DNA of 64,000 nt, from the NCBI GenBank assembly GCA_030435675.1, contig CM059621.1, forward strand, positions 1,612,001 through 1,676,000. Reading direction: 5' to 3'. The position numbers were made by a program, and so were the translations under genes. Below are positions 33,526-44,319 of this stretch, piece after piece. Within the stretch, counting starts at the first letter, position 1. Each line of letters starts with the position of its first letter. This DNA comes from Steinernema hermaphroditum (Eukaryota > Nematoda > Chromadorea > Rhabditida > Steinernematidae). The notes below the pieces were generated by a model. It was given only the letters and a program-made list of their open reading frames with translations. It searched no databases and had not been told where the DNA came from.

Positions 33526-34536
33526 TTATACTTGCGTATTGCGCGTTCGAGTTGAGGTCTTCTTGAATACCTTATTATCACGCTTCGTTAGCACGTAAAA
33601 GACGAGAGTTTTAACATTTAGATCTATAGTCGTGCCCAAAGCTCCATATGGTCCGATATATTGTCCTAGACTTATTTTGAACTAAAGTAAAATAGTAATC
33701 AACGAGCGTCATCAACTCTACTTACAGCATTAGATAGTATAAAATCGCTAAAGAAAGGTACAGTTTCGCAGACGAACCGAATATAAAACACGTAGAGGAC
33801 AAAGTTGTTCCGCTGAACAAGGGAACCAAGCTAAGATTCCTTCATATTTCACTTACCATCTTGTCAAGATTGGTCTGCGTTCGTTGCCGGTACCTGTGAA
33901 GAAGGTACAACGTGTACGTGCCAAGAACCGTGATCACAACAGTAATGCAGACAGCGGTAAGACTGGACCAGGTCCTGGACGCGGTTCCGTTTGCGGTCAT
34001 GCAATTGAACGAGAAGCATCCTGTAAACAGCGCTTATCACATGCTTTTCCTTTTCTACCGTTACCTGGAGGAACAGGCTTTCCTTCAGGAATGCTATTAC
34101 TAAAAATGACATAGGTTGACCCGAAGCATGCGACAGAGAAAAATATGAAAAGCACAGCAAGAGTCACATAGTTGAACTGCTTGACAGGCTTTGTTGGAAA
34201 CAACAAGCAGTGAACTCGCTGAGCAAAAAGCCCTACCGTTGCCCAGTTATGGAACTGCCGCGAAATTAAGCCAACATGAGCGACGATAAGAAGGAGAAAC
34301 GTGTTCTCTCGGACGTTTGCGATAGCGCCCCATGTAAATAGAAGCCATTCCGCCGCCATAGCTATGTTTTGGAATGCAAGAACGGTGGCCGAGCCATGAA
34401 ACAAGCTCAGCGCAGGGGATTGCTTCCATATGGTTAGCAGCGATTTCTGCCTGTAGATAAGTACTTGAAAGGAGAGGGTGATGTGACTGAGAATGACAAT
34501 TGTAGAGAGCTCAGCTGTCACCACTTCGAGAAGCAT
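33526..34536 (-). CDS. 7TM chemoreceptor, srbc-like
   Basis: Four exons, 34536-34065, 34020-33857, 33812-33726 and 33681-33526, give 292 residues. Exon 1 holds about four membrane segments, with WATVGLFAQRVHCLLFPTKP after TM3, a QRxxxLxFP pattern that I associate with the Srbc group. Exon 2 begins CFSFNCMTANG and contains TM5 (ITVVITVLGTYTLYLLHRY). Exon 3 covers TM6, and exon 4 has the GQYIGPYGAL segment of TM7. Introns are 44 bp long with GTAACG or GTAAG donors, and the phases (1, 0, 0) match. An acceptor (GTTTTAG) just before the ATG suggests a 5' leader exon. The Srbc assignment is tentative; the GPCR nature is firm. Confidence 0.72.
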
Positions 34537-35325
34537 ATTACCTAAAACAGATGGTATATGATTACATGCACAGAACTATGAGCGAAGCATTGGCTTGAGT
34601 ACACTTGAAAATGGCAAAAAACGTATTTGGTTAGCACACTTATGTATACATGCCAAGCTACAACGGTGTAGACTACTTCATAAAAGGAAGGAAGTAACAC
34701 AATTGTAGCAGCAACGTCTACGCAAACAAACGATGCTTTGAAACTGGCACGGCTGACACGCTTGTTCTGTACGTCACGTAGTACTTGCTACAAAACAGTG
34801 TAAAATGACACACCGAGCTAAATTGTCGCCTTTTCTCGTCCTATGAACTACGTCCTAAGGTTTATCACGAATAACATGTTATCGTCTGAGATCCAGTTGT
34901 ATCGTACAATCTGCATAAGGTTGAAGTGAACGAATCGGATTACACGCTAAATATTGAAAATTATAAATGCGAATTACATATATTTGCTGCTTAGAAAGGT
35001 ACTACAAACATTCTGATCAATGTCACGCATCAATACCATGATCATCACGTCACACCATGAAGCATCGAATCGCTTGAAGTAGTCAACCGCATTTTTTTTC
35101 GACGGAATTTGGATTTACACCTTCGCTTGCAATGTGAACATTGCAATTGGAACTTCTACCAGAATTCAGTATTCTTTCTAAGGTGGGGCGGCTGGGCAAG
35201 CGAATGACGGCTAGTGTGTACTCTATCCGAGAGGTCGTTAAGCCGTGTGCCTTATTACAGGTTTTTAATTTGCGGTCAAACAGGTGAAACAGTTAGTTAG
35301 GAGTTGAACCGATAGTGACCAAGTG
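34537..35325. other. Intergenic, no gene supported
   Basis: AT-rich and without a credible open frame or repeat. Confidence 0.45.
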
Positions 35326-35359
35326 AGAAGATATTCGCCGTTATTATACCACTCAAAGT

Positions 35360-35431
35360 GGCATGCTCAGAGAGGTCGAGACCAGTCGTACGCTCAGAGG
35401 TCGACCGCTCGCCATCGCGGCATGAGTGAGA
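35360..35431 (-). repeat. Dispersed repeat, truncated inverted fragment
   Basis: CGCTCAGAGG followed by CGACCGCTCGCCATCGCGG and ATGAGTGAGA is the reverse complement of the first part of the repeat at 27843 and 61457. Only the 5' end of the repeat is present. Confidence 0.6.
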
Positions 35432-35529
35432 CTAAAAATAAGATCAAAAAGTTAAACGATATCGGATGTAATCTTCTACGATTTCTCAAACAAACAATTT
35501 TATCACTTTGAACACGATACATTGTGACA

Positions 35530-36746
35530 CTAAAATAATGTGCATCGATTGCTACCAACACTGGAAATAGGCGCACTTCTTCCACGCGCCTTCCTTATCA
35601 TATCGAGCAAGGCCGTTCGATATGGCGCAATGAGAAAGATTACTGCAAGGGAATTCACACACGAATGGAGGCCAATGAACAGCACCGCCAGCTGGATCAT
35701 CACTGAAATCATCTGTGTTGCGTTTGCATAACGAGACATATTACCGTCCTGTAAAGGAGATTCGATCGAAAATAACATCACGGCCACTGAAAGTGGTACA
35801 ACGAATAAGGCCAATGGCGCTGTAGTCTAAAATGGTTCATCTCAATTTCGTGATTTATGTTATGGATACCGAAAGCTACCTGAACAGCTAGAGCTTTTAT
35901 TAGCTGAATATGTAGATGGTAATTATATACAGACATCGTGTCTCTGCGAGCTTTGAAGAGTCTTACAATTCCAGAAATACAGAAAGTGACAAACGCTATC
36001 CAAAAAAGGAAAGAAATGAATATGCCTCCCGAAAAGACAGCAGCATTGCCCATATCAACCCCGTAAATTGGGAACTGATTAAGGTGAGAAAGCAATTCTG
36101 GATGAGCCTGAATAACGCTTTATTAACGACAGCAACAGCTCATTTTCCTTACGGTGCTTATCCACCCTCTGAGGGCATCATGAGACAAGTATAGGAGGCA
36201 GGTGAAGACTGCCCACGAGCCTGGAGGAACAATAACCAGGAACGCTATCGCTATCCAGAAATGAACGCTTCTAATCTGGATGCCGAAGATATCGAAATCG
36301 ATGTGTAGCGCATGGTAGCGGTGGAAGAAAGCAAACAGAAGGGAGACAAGATACTCGGCGATACAAAATAACGTCAAAACCTCAAAAAAAAAGGAACATA
36401 AGGAAAGGCTTTTTGGTTTCACTAACCATGCATACAAATCCAGCATCTGGACCTAGGTAAGAGACTAATCCAGCAGCGTACATTCCAATCGGAGACGGCT
36501 TTGGGACGAAAACAATGCCGAGCATAACATCAGTGATATATGCCCAGAACTAAATGGATTTTGTGGTCTCTATATCTCATTTGGCTGTACCGTTATATTC
36601 AACTGCACGTGTTTATAAGTTTGCAGATGTTTCGGGGACTTGAAGATAATCAAGTAAGCAGCTAGAGAATTCAGCGGAAGTGATATAACTGCACTGACGA
36701 TAAATAACCAGTAGAAGACATCTAAGTTATTTCGCTCTTCTGACAT
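35530..36746 (-). CDS. 7TM chemoreceptor, srh/sri-like
   Basis: Six exons: 36746-36591, 36549-36427, 36380-36153, 36107-35880, 35826-35745, 35702-35530, giving 329 residues. It carries the cluster signatures: SLPLNSLAAYLIIFKSPKHL in TM1, CIAEYLVSLLFAFFHRY at TM3, VIVPPGSWA at TM4, MSVYNYHLHIQLIKALAVQ before TM6, and GLHSCVNSLAVIFLIAPYR at TM7. Exons 3, 4 and 5 are 228, 228 and 82 nt, as in its intact sisters. The last intron (35744-35703) is only 42 bp, stop-free and a multiple of three. I call it spliced because the GTAATA donor and TTTCAG acceptor fall at exactly the position and phase of this intron in the sister genes; retention would add 14 residues. Confidence 0.83.
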
Positions 36747-36759
36747 CAATGTCAATCTC

Positions 36760-37570
36760 TAATCGACGAACGTCCGTCAGCAGAGCAACTTTCTCAGCAG
36801 ACGACTGCTCAAACTCAGCCTGAGCACGTGTCGACCAGGACGTCAGAAGATCGTGCACTTATTTCACCTGTTCCATTGAATCCAGGTGTTTTCCGATGTA
36901 AAATTACTTGCACCTGTTTTAGGTATTAGTCGCCTTTTGCGAACTGTCGTAAAAGATCAACGTTCTGCATCGATTGTTCTGCTCATAGGGATCTCTTGCA
37001 TACTTCCTTGTGAAACAGAGCCAGGGTTCTCAAAGGAGATGAATGGTGGCGACTATAGGTCATGCAGGATACGAACAAGTCTACTCAACAAGTCAACAGA
37101 AGAATTCCATGCTTGTCAAGAAGTGATGTGTTGACCCCAATGCTGAGAAACTTTCAGGATGTTTTGCTGCATCTTGCTGCATTTCGCTGTTCGAATCCAA
37201 TTTCATTGCTCCAGCAAAAACAGTAGAAATACGATTGACATTGACATTGACAACTTTACTTATGTACAGTGCAAGATGGAGGAAAAATCACTTGCTACCA
37301 AGCAAAACCACCGCTGATCATGAAGATCATCCTGACCTCCGCCGACCACCTAAGAAATCATTCGGCGGGCAGCCGAGCAACCGCTTTGCCGGCTTTCTCC
37401 TCCATCTTCCGCCATTTCTTGCTTCTCATGTTTGAGTAATCGTGTTTATTGTTTATCTAAAAGAGTATAATCCCGGGACATCTTAGAGCATGCGAAGGGG
37501 AACTCGGATGAGACCCTTCCAGGTTGGACAGTATAATGTTTTTTTATAAAGGTCTCTTATGTCCGAATTT
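36760..37570. other. Intergenic, no gene supported
   Basis: Open frames at 36886-37435 show no family features, so this may simply be shared upstream and downstream flanking DNA. Confidence 0.4.
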
Positions 37571-37574
37571 ATCC

Positions 37575-38462
37575 TCATTGCACAAACCACAAGACAGAAG
37601 ATTTAAACTTGACAAATGAGTTGCGCGCGTGGGTTCGATATGGCACAAAAATCACAATAGTAGCTAGGCCCGCGACGGAGCAATACGAGGTAACGACAGA
37701 CATGCATATCTGGAACAACATTTGTTTCATCATAGAGCTCAATGCGCTTTTAAGCAGGAGTGCGATCGAAAACATTGGACACATGAATAAGACAACCACA
37801 ATGAGTATTGATGCTATATAATTCCTTACGACAGACCCTATAAGACGAGTGGTGCAAATGGAAGGTTTTGACAGCTTTCTGTTAGTGATTTGTCTTATTT
37901 TGTAGATGGCAATGGCTCCAGTTATTATGTAAAGAAAGCCATACAATAGGACGTAAACAACCAATGGGGCCGACTCACCACTGGATGTAGCACCGATGCA
38001 ATTGACAGAGTCACTTGAAATGAGCCTAACGGTCAGAAACAAACTAGACGGTATCACGGTGAAAAGTAGCACTATCAAGTATCCCATGTTCGCTCCGACC
38101 AGACTTGGGCGAGTTGGGTATCGTAGCTTGAGTGAAGCGTAGACGATCATTGCTAGATGCAGCTGAATTTGGCCGTTCCCGAAAAATAGGTTGAGGTTGA
38201 GCATCGCGTCGCCTAGTTGCAGTGAAAGGTTGCCAGAATGAAAGCATAATGTGTCGTTTCTCATTATGAACTGTGGAGAGATTATAGCTATGTTCAGTGA
38301 GTTCAGCAGCGCGCAAATGGATGCAGAACCGAGAAAGAGTCGATACACAGCCATGCCGGGCGTTGACTTATAGACGATAAGGAAGAGGTAATACAACTCT
38401 ATGCCAATATTGATGACTCCAATAGCAGCCATTGGAGCACTGGCACTAAATGAAACTTCCAT
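37575..38462 (-). CDS. 7TM chemoreceptor, single exon (Str superfamily, class unassigned)
   Basis: One uninterrupted frame of 295 residues with seven hydrophobic stretches. It starts MEVSFSASAPMAA; TM1 ends LFLIVYKSTPGMAVYRLFL, TM3 has IQLHLAMIVYASLKLRYP, and TM7 ends IVIFVPYRTHARNSF. The VPYR motif at the end of TM7 is the usual Str-superfamily mark. The lack of introns is unusual next to the five- to seven-exon neighbours. The split gene at 30521-32740 is also intron-free and clearly its paralogue, so the intronless state predates their duplication. A third, dead relative lies at 26.5 kb. Likely a chemosensory GPCR. Confidence 0.85.
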   Translation of the reverse strand: MEVSFSASAPMAAIGVINIGIELYYLFLIVYKSTPGMAVYRLFLGSASICALLNSLNIAIISPQFIMRNDTLCFHSGNLSLQLGDAMLNLNLFFGNGQIQLHLAMIVYASLKLRYPTRPSLVGANMGYLIVLLFTVIPSSLFLTVRLISSDSVNCIGATSSGESAPLVVYVLLYGFLYIITGAIAIYKIRQITNRKLSKPSICTTRLIGSVVRNYIASILIVVVLFMCPMFSIALLLKSALSSMMKQMLFQICMSVVTSYCSVAGLATIVIFVPYRTHARNSFVKFKSSVLWFVQ

Positions 38463-38823
38463 ATTTTATGAGATATACAAAAACCGGTTTGAAAAACCGA
38501 TTTGATTTTCTTTGACATTGTTCACTATATCGTTTCAGTGAAGAAATGGATAGTGTTCACAAGCGGAATAGACGAATCGTAAAAGCCACAGAATAACAAA
38601 AAGAACCACCTCTGATATCATCCAGTTGGTTTTTAGTGCAACTGAATGGCTGAATGTGTGGATATTATTTATATTTCAGCTGCAGTTGGCGTTCGCTGTC
38701 GTCCAAAGAAAAAATTCACTCGGTTCTGCCTTCAAAATGTGAGTAATAGATAAAGATAAGGATGAATAAGCTGTCAATCATTCAACGAAAGGGGTCACAC
38801 ATTGTGCTTTCAAAGAGACGCGG

Positions 38824-39210
38824 TCACTTCTCGGTCGTTAAACACTGTTTAGTGTTGTGTACGCCACGCTCATCGAAGCACATAGCGGACCCTTCGAAAC
38901 GCGCATAATGCACTAGCATCTCATAATCCTTCCATAGACGAACACTTGCGTTGTTTGCCAATAACACGCGTGGCCCAATCACTGCAACTACTGGTTCCTG
39001 GCATAAATATAGCCATTTTGCTAAAGCTCTTGTGTTCGGAAAAGCTGGACCAGATAGGATCGCAACAGTTAATATCCATGAATCTAGACTTAAAAAACAA
39101 ACCTGATAGACGGTCGGCATAAACATGTTTTCGTATATGTGACCCCCTACAGGGTTTGGATACTGTGTCGGCATGACGATGAACAACAGGATTATCAAAA
39201 TAGCAGACAC
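38824..39210 (-). CDS. Hypothetical membrane-associated protein, possibly partial
   Basis: An open frame of up to 128 codons with no family I recognise. It begins with a hydrophobic segment (AILIILLFIV), then a Pro/Gly-rich stretch (PTQYPNPVGGHIYENM), another hydrophobic part (WILTVAILSG) and a C-terminal domain with LWKDYEMLVHYARFEG. Upstream, at about 39332-39234, a second frame reads MDSLQINLNGP and ends in a membrane helix (YLIVFWLYVL) before a GTAAGG donor, but no acceptor and phase I can find joins them. It may be a pseudogene or an exon pair with a splice I cannot see. Confidence 0.3.
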   Translation of the reverse strand: MSAILIILLFIVMPTQYPNPVGGHIYENMFMPTVYQVCFLSLDSWILTVAILSGPAFPNTRALAKWLYLCQEPVVAVIGPRVLLANNASVRLWKDYEMLVHYARFEGSAMCFDERGVHNTKQCLTTEK

Positions 39211-39644
39211 TCCGCAATGTGCTGATCCCTGACCCGCCTTACCAACACATACAGCCAGAATACTATTAAGTACATGACATAGTTTCCTAAAATGTGCACC
39301 TCGTCCATCGGTCCATTAAGATTAATCTGTAAAGAATCCATTCAGGATGGCACTATTTTGCATACAAGGTCTAAAATATCAATCCAATGCATATAATTGT
39401 TTTATTTTCAAGTACACTTCGTATATCAAAACATATAACATGGATCACTAACATTTTCATGTAATAACAATTTCTCGATAGTCTCTATTCCCACAGGAGT
39501 CTGCTTCGAATGTATATATAGAGGTGCATCGTGGTGTGTAGCTGATTTCTCAAACACGCATTTTTCGTCCACTGGAATTCCTGACCTGGCTGGCTGTTGA
39601 CTGTTAGTGTTCTTTAAGTGCAAGGTGCACATGACAGCAAAGAA

Positions 39645-40900
39645 ATGAACGACTCATTGTTTTTCTATGGCAGTGAACTACAAGGCCGCGGATATACAAC
39701 CACATCGGATCTGATTTTCGGCCTAGTTGCTACGACGGTAAAACAAAAATGGTGCGACTATCTCAAAGGTTATTTAGATTGGGGTCATTGCATGCACTGG
39801 CGGAATAGTCAACCTTTATTTGATCAAAAAATTGAAGGTATTTCGCAGTGCCTTCGGATTCTTCTGGGTTGTAAGGACGGTTGGTGAACTTGGAACGGAT
39901 CTAACCTTCGCGCTGTACACCGGCCCCATAACCATACTGTAAGCGGACATATAAGCGTGTGTTTATTAGACGTTTCAGGCAACCAACCAACATTCCACCG
40001 TTTTTTGGAATCTTTGTAAATCAACTGTCATACACATTCGCCTACATGCAGTGTGCGATGAACCTCGTGATCGCGTTGAACCGTTTTGTTGCGGTCTGGC
40101 TTCGGGCCTATTATAAACGAATTTTTAATGCAAAACTGTGTGGCTTTGTAGCCACGTACGTGTGGTGTCAAGCACTGTTGATCACATCCTTATTTTTCAG
40201 TAAGTAGTCCATTGACTGCCTTTACGTAACCGTTGTGGTTTAGTCTTCCCTTGCCAACTCATTGGGTACGGTCCACGCTTTTACGCCAACGTCTTCGTGA
40301 AGTGCTCTCCAGATTTGAACCGTGACGAATCCACCCTTTCTACACTTCTAACAAAAGTTTGTTTCACTGTTGCCTGCGTCGGAACCGGGCTCGTCAACCT
40401 GACAACATTCCTTAAAATCGCACATATCAGAATGGTAAAGATTGATTGGAGTAAAGAGCAAAGAATTATTTTCAGTCTTCGCAAAGCCGATATCAGAACG
40501 CCGATTACAAGCGTGATGTAAATCTGTTCTTTTTGGTAAGCTATGGTTGTGTTCTATAGGCTAGTGATGTTTTAGGGGGTGGTCCAAGATGTGCTTATGA
40601 CAATAGTTATCTTATCCATCATACTGTGTAACAATCAGAAAGATCTTAGTATAGTCGCTGTCGTCATAAGTTACGACAGTGTCGTTTTGATTTACTGCTT
40701 CAATACGTAAGTGAAGATTATCCATCATCTAGTTCAGTATTCTGCTTAGGGCGTCGATGGTTTTTTGCAATCCGGAGTGTCGTCGATTTCTCTTCGGTAC
40801 AAGAACAATTAAAGTGAGCTCCATGCAGGAATCTAATGGGGGCGGTACTGCTGTGTCTGGTGTCTCGGGAAATCGTCGCAACACGCAAAGTCATAAATGA
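39645..40900 (+). CDS. Serpentine receptor, srx family, tandem copy 1
   Basis: Seven exons: 39645-39737, 39778-39938, 39979-40199, 40244-40434, 40476-40535, 40576-40706, 40750-40900, giving 335 residues. Srx features include SAFGFFWVVRTVGELG at TM2, NLVIALNRFVAVWL after TM3 followed by YYKRIF, and at the end VLIYCFNT then NPECRRFLFG. Introns are 40-44 bp. All phases match, and exons 1-6 have exactly the lengths of the second copy at 42620-43872. Only the last exons (151 and 148 nt) differ, in the Gly/Ser-rich cytoplasmic tail. Srx receptors belong to the nematode-only Srg superfamily of presumed chemoreceptors. Confidence 0.9.
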
Positions 40901-41516
40901 AGTTTTCCGATGTTAATGATCACTCGAAACTTTTTGTTCAAAATATATAACAAGAGTGAAGTAGCACTACTGTATTTACTTAACTGAGCACTATTAAATG
41001 TATAGCAAATGCGGTTGGCCTTCATAACCTTGCCGTTGTCTTTTGTACAATCGCATAGTTGAGACTTAAATAATAGCCTCTTCACATTCAGCAGTTGTCT
41101 CAAATTGAAGTAGAACTGTAACGTTTGGCATGAAGTTGTTGTAACCTAAGTCGGCGAAAAGAAACTGATTATTCATCGACGATAAGCAGAGGAAACTCAC
41201 GGTTCGTTGGCATAGTTGGGGTCCCGACGATTCCCACGTGTGCCATAAGGCGCGTCGCCACCAAATGGTTCTACATTTTGCATCAGCAATGCCGCACCAG
41301 TAAGGAACATAATAGCAAGAGGCAGGCATCCTGTGTTTGTCAGTAATTTACCGGGGTGTAGGGGGGCGTACGCCTTTGATTCTCATAACGCACAAGCCAA
41401 AGCTGTCATTGGAAATAAAGTCGTGAAAGCCGATTACACATATAAAGGATTTGGGTTCGCTCCCCCACTCCACAGCACTAACTTTGCAGTATTTTTGATC
41501 AGCAAGAGGCAATTAA

Positions 41517-41946
41517 AGGCCCATTTATACTCTGCGCGACACAAAACGCCCTTTTTGGTGTCGCTTAGCTTGTCCACGTGTGACTATTTACGCAAAACGA
41601 AATGAAACTGCATAGCCATGATGCATTTGGATCAGGCTATCCAACCATCATCAGAAAAAAATTTTAAGTTAACTTTACGTACGCTAACTTAACTGTCGCT
41701 TAGCTTCAACTTGACTGTCGCGCAGCTGTGTCGCCGCGCTGCGCGACAGTCAAGTTGAGGCTATGCGACAGTTAGGTTAACCTACATGGCATGTCCCAAA
41801 AATTTTTTCCGGCGATGGCTGGATAGCCCGATCCAAAAGCATCATGACTGTGCTGTTTTATTTGGTTTTGCGTAAATAGTCACACGTGGACAAGCTAAGC
41901 GACACCAAAAAGGGCTTTTTGTGTCGCGCAGAGTATAAATGGGCCT
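41517..41946. mobile_element. 430-bp foldback MITE with TAA target duplication
   Basis: The two halves are near-perfect inverted repeats. The left arm starts AGGCCCATTTATACTCTGCG and the right arm ends in its reverse complement; the match runs with few mismatches through GGTGTCGCTTAGCTTGTCC and GTGTGACTATTTACGCAAAA. A second palindrome with GTCGCGCAGC sits at the centre (about 41700-41770). TAA flanks both ends (41514-41516 and 41947-41949), fitting a PIF/Harbinger-type 3-bp target; TTAA could also be argued. There is no coding capacity. It lies between the tandem srx genes. Confidence 0.85.
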
Positions 41947-41961
41947 TAAGAGTTGAGCAAT

Positions 41962-42030
41962 TGGTAAGCCTTTGATGCATGAAATAAAATCACAAGCAAA
42001 TTTCATTTCATTTCATTTACTTTTGAATTA
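41962..42030 (+). repeat. Tail fragment of the dispersed repeat
   Basis: GTAAGCCTTTGATGCATGAA followed by ATAAAATC resembles the 3' tail of the repeat at 28340-28390 and 61910-61950, then runs into tandem TTTCA units. A weaker piece, GTACGCCTTTGATTCTCA, lies at about 41368. The stretch 40901-41516 otherwise holds nothing supported. Confidence 0.5.
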
Positions 42031-42619
42031 ATGGCACTCATCGTGTAAGATACCATCTCATAGTACACAACGAGGAACCGGAGATCCCGCAATTTGTAGG
42101 GTCTTCTACTTGTTCACTCTGCGGTGCGGAACGAAGGAGTTGAGTAAGCAGTCGTTCGTGGTCTTTCGTGCTGCTGGAATAGCCTCCGATAGCCTCCGCT
42201 CCCAAAATGAACAGCAGGGAGCCGTAGTTCAACCGTCTTCTTAAGAATCCATTGATTCAAGAGTATTGACTAGGTAAACCTAAAGTCGAAAAGCGCAGTT
42301 CACACAAACCGGAAATATTTAACACCAAGTTGCTATAATGTCAAACGATCACCTCAGCTGATCACAATAACAAGTCGAACGTTATGGTATTCTGTAAATC
42401 CCTGATACTTGTAAAAACAAAAAGCAATTCGTCAGTAACATTTCTGGTTCATAACAAATTCGTAACAGTTTCAAGTCCCACTGGAGTCGGGAATTCTCAT
42501 ATATAAACGACTTCGCACATGGATCAGACATCTCGTCTATTATTTTAGGTGTCGCATTACGGTAGGCCATCTCTTCTTGTGGTTTAATGAAGCGTAATAT
42601 ATGCAGAGTGCAGATGAAA

Positions 42620-43872
42620 ATGAACGATACCACATTTGTTTACGGTAGCGAGCTTCAGGGTAGAGGATATACAACTACAACGGACATTGTTTTTGGCATA
42701 GTGGCCACTACGGTAGTTCAAGTAATAGTGACCTAATTAATTGATGATTTAAGGTGGGCGCAGTTGCGTGGACCGGTGGAATTTTAAATCTGTATCTGAT
42801 CACGAAACTGAAGGTATTCCACAGTGCTTTTGGATTCTTCTGGGTTGTAAGGACGATTGGTGAACTCGGAACGGACGTAACATTCGCGCTGTACACCGGC
42901 CCCGTAACCATACTGTAAGCGGAGATATAGTTGTTGTGTTTATTAGACGTTTCAGGCAACCAACCAACATCCCTCCAATCTTTGGAATCCTAGCTAATCA
43001 AATTTCCTACACATTTGCCTACATGCAATGTGCGATGAATCTCGTGATCGCACTCAATCGCTTTGTTGCGGTCTGGCTTCCGGCCTACTACAAACGCATA
43101 TACCACGCGAAGCTTTGCACCGGTCTGGTCATATACGCTTGCTGTCAGGCACTCACTATTACATCGTTGTTTTTCAGTAAGTTTCGCTTGTCATAGCACT
43201 ATGTTATATGCGGTATCTAGTCTTCCCGTGCCAGTTGATTGGCTACAGTCCAAAATTCTACGCAAACGTCTTTGTCAAATGCTTAGACGATCCGGAACGC
43301 AATGAGTCCACTCTTTCTACATCGATCACAAAAGTTTGTTTCACCATCGCCTGTGTCGGAACGGCAGTCGTCAATTTGGGAACATTTTTTAAAATTGCAC
43401 ATATTAGAATGGTATGTTGACTGATTTGAAACCTAACGCTTTATTTTAGTCTGCTGGAAGCCGAGGACAAAACGTTCAATATAAACGTGATGTGAACTTG
43501 TTCTTCTTGGTAAGCTGAGAAAGGTTTAGGTGAATTATCGGTGCTTTAGGGGGTTGTTCAAGACGTTTTAATGACGGTAGTCATCATGTCCATCATTCTT
43601 TGCAACAACCAAAATGATCTTAGTATCGTCAGCGTCGTGATTAGTTACGACAGCTTAGTCCTGATCTACTGCTTCAACACGTAAAAAAGACCGTCTTCCA
43701 CTGCTCTATAATGGCTGACTTTAGAGCATCGATGGTGTTTTGCAATCCGGAGTGCCGTCGCTTTCTTTTTGGCGGTAGAGCGCTCAAAGTTACGTCGTTG
43801 AACACGTCAAATGCTATCGTTACTGGCACATCAAGCGCCACAAAACGTACTTCGCAGAGTCAAATGAAGTAA
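42620..43872 (+). CDS. Serpentine receptor, srx family, tandem copy 2
   Basis: Seven exons: 42620-42712, 42754-42914, 42956-43176, 43221-43411, 43450-43509, 43550-43680, 43725-43872, giving 334 residues (an in-frame ATG at 42614 would add two). The same Srx marks as the first copy are present: SAFGFFWVVRTIGELG, NLVIALNRFVAVWLPAYYKR, VSVVISYDS, LIYCFNT and NPECRRFLFGG. Introns are 38-44 bp with GTAAG/GTATG/GTAGTT donors. The pair arose by tandem duplication, with identical exon lengths up to the last exon. All phases close and no lesion is seen. The family role is presumed chemosensation. Confidence 0.9.
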
Positions 43873-44319
43873 ATAAGATAGTGATAGTGGAGACTAGTGG
43901 TTTGCACTATGTAATTTTTTGCATGTAATTGTTTCGGCGCATCTGTTGACGTTGGCACATCAGACTTGACTCGGTCTCCAGTCGTTTTTTGCAGTCAGTC
44001 GTTTACATCATAACGCAAATTTTGTCAGTTCTGTGTTTTCGCGGTGTGCGCTGACGTTGGTCTCATTCTCATTTGATACGCATTGTTTCATGCGTTTATA
44101 TTTGCAATGTAGCTTTGACCTGCGCCTAAGGAAGGGAGAATGCAAACGTTGCTGTCAATTGTTCTCCTTTGTCGGTGGACTGATAGTGATCAATGTGGTG
44201 TATATAGGCGACCTTCCAGAACGAGCGCTTCCTTATTTATTACAGAAATTCTCACGGATGGTCTCGAAGATATACGGTTTTTACTTTAATTGTGGTGCTC
44301 AAGTACAACAGTACAAATG

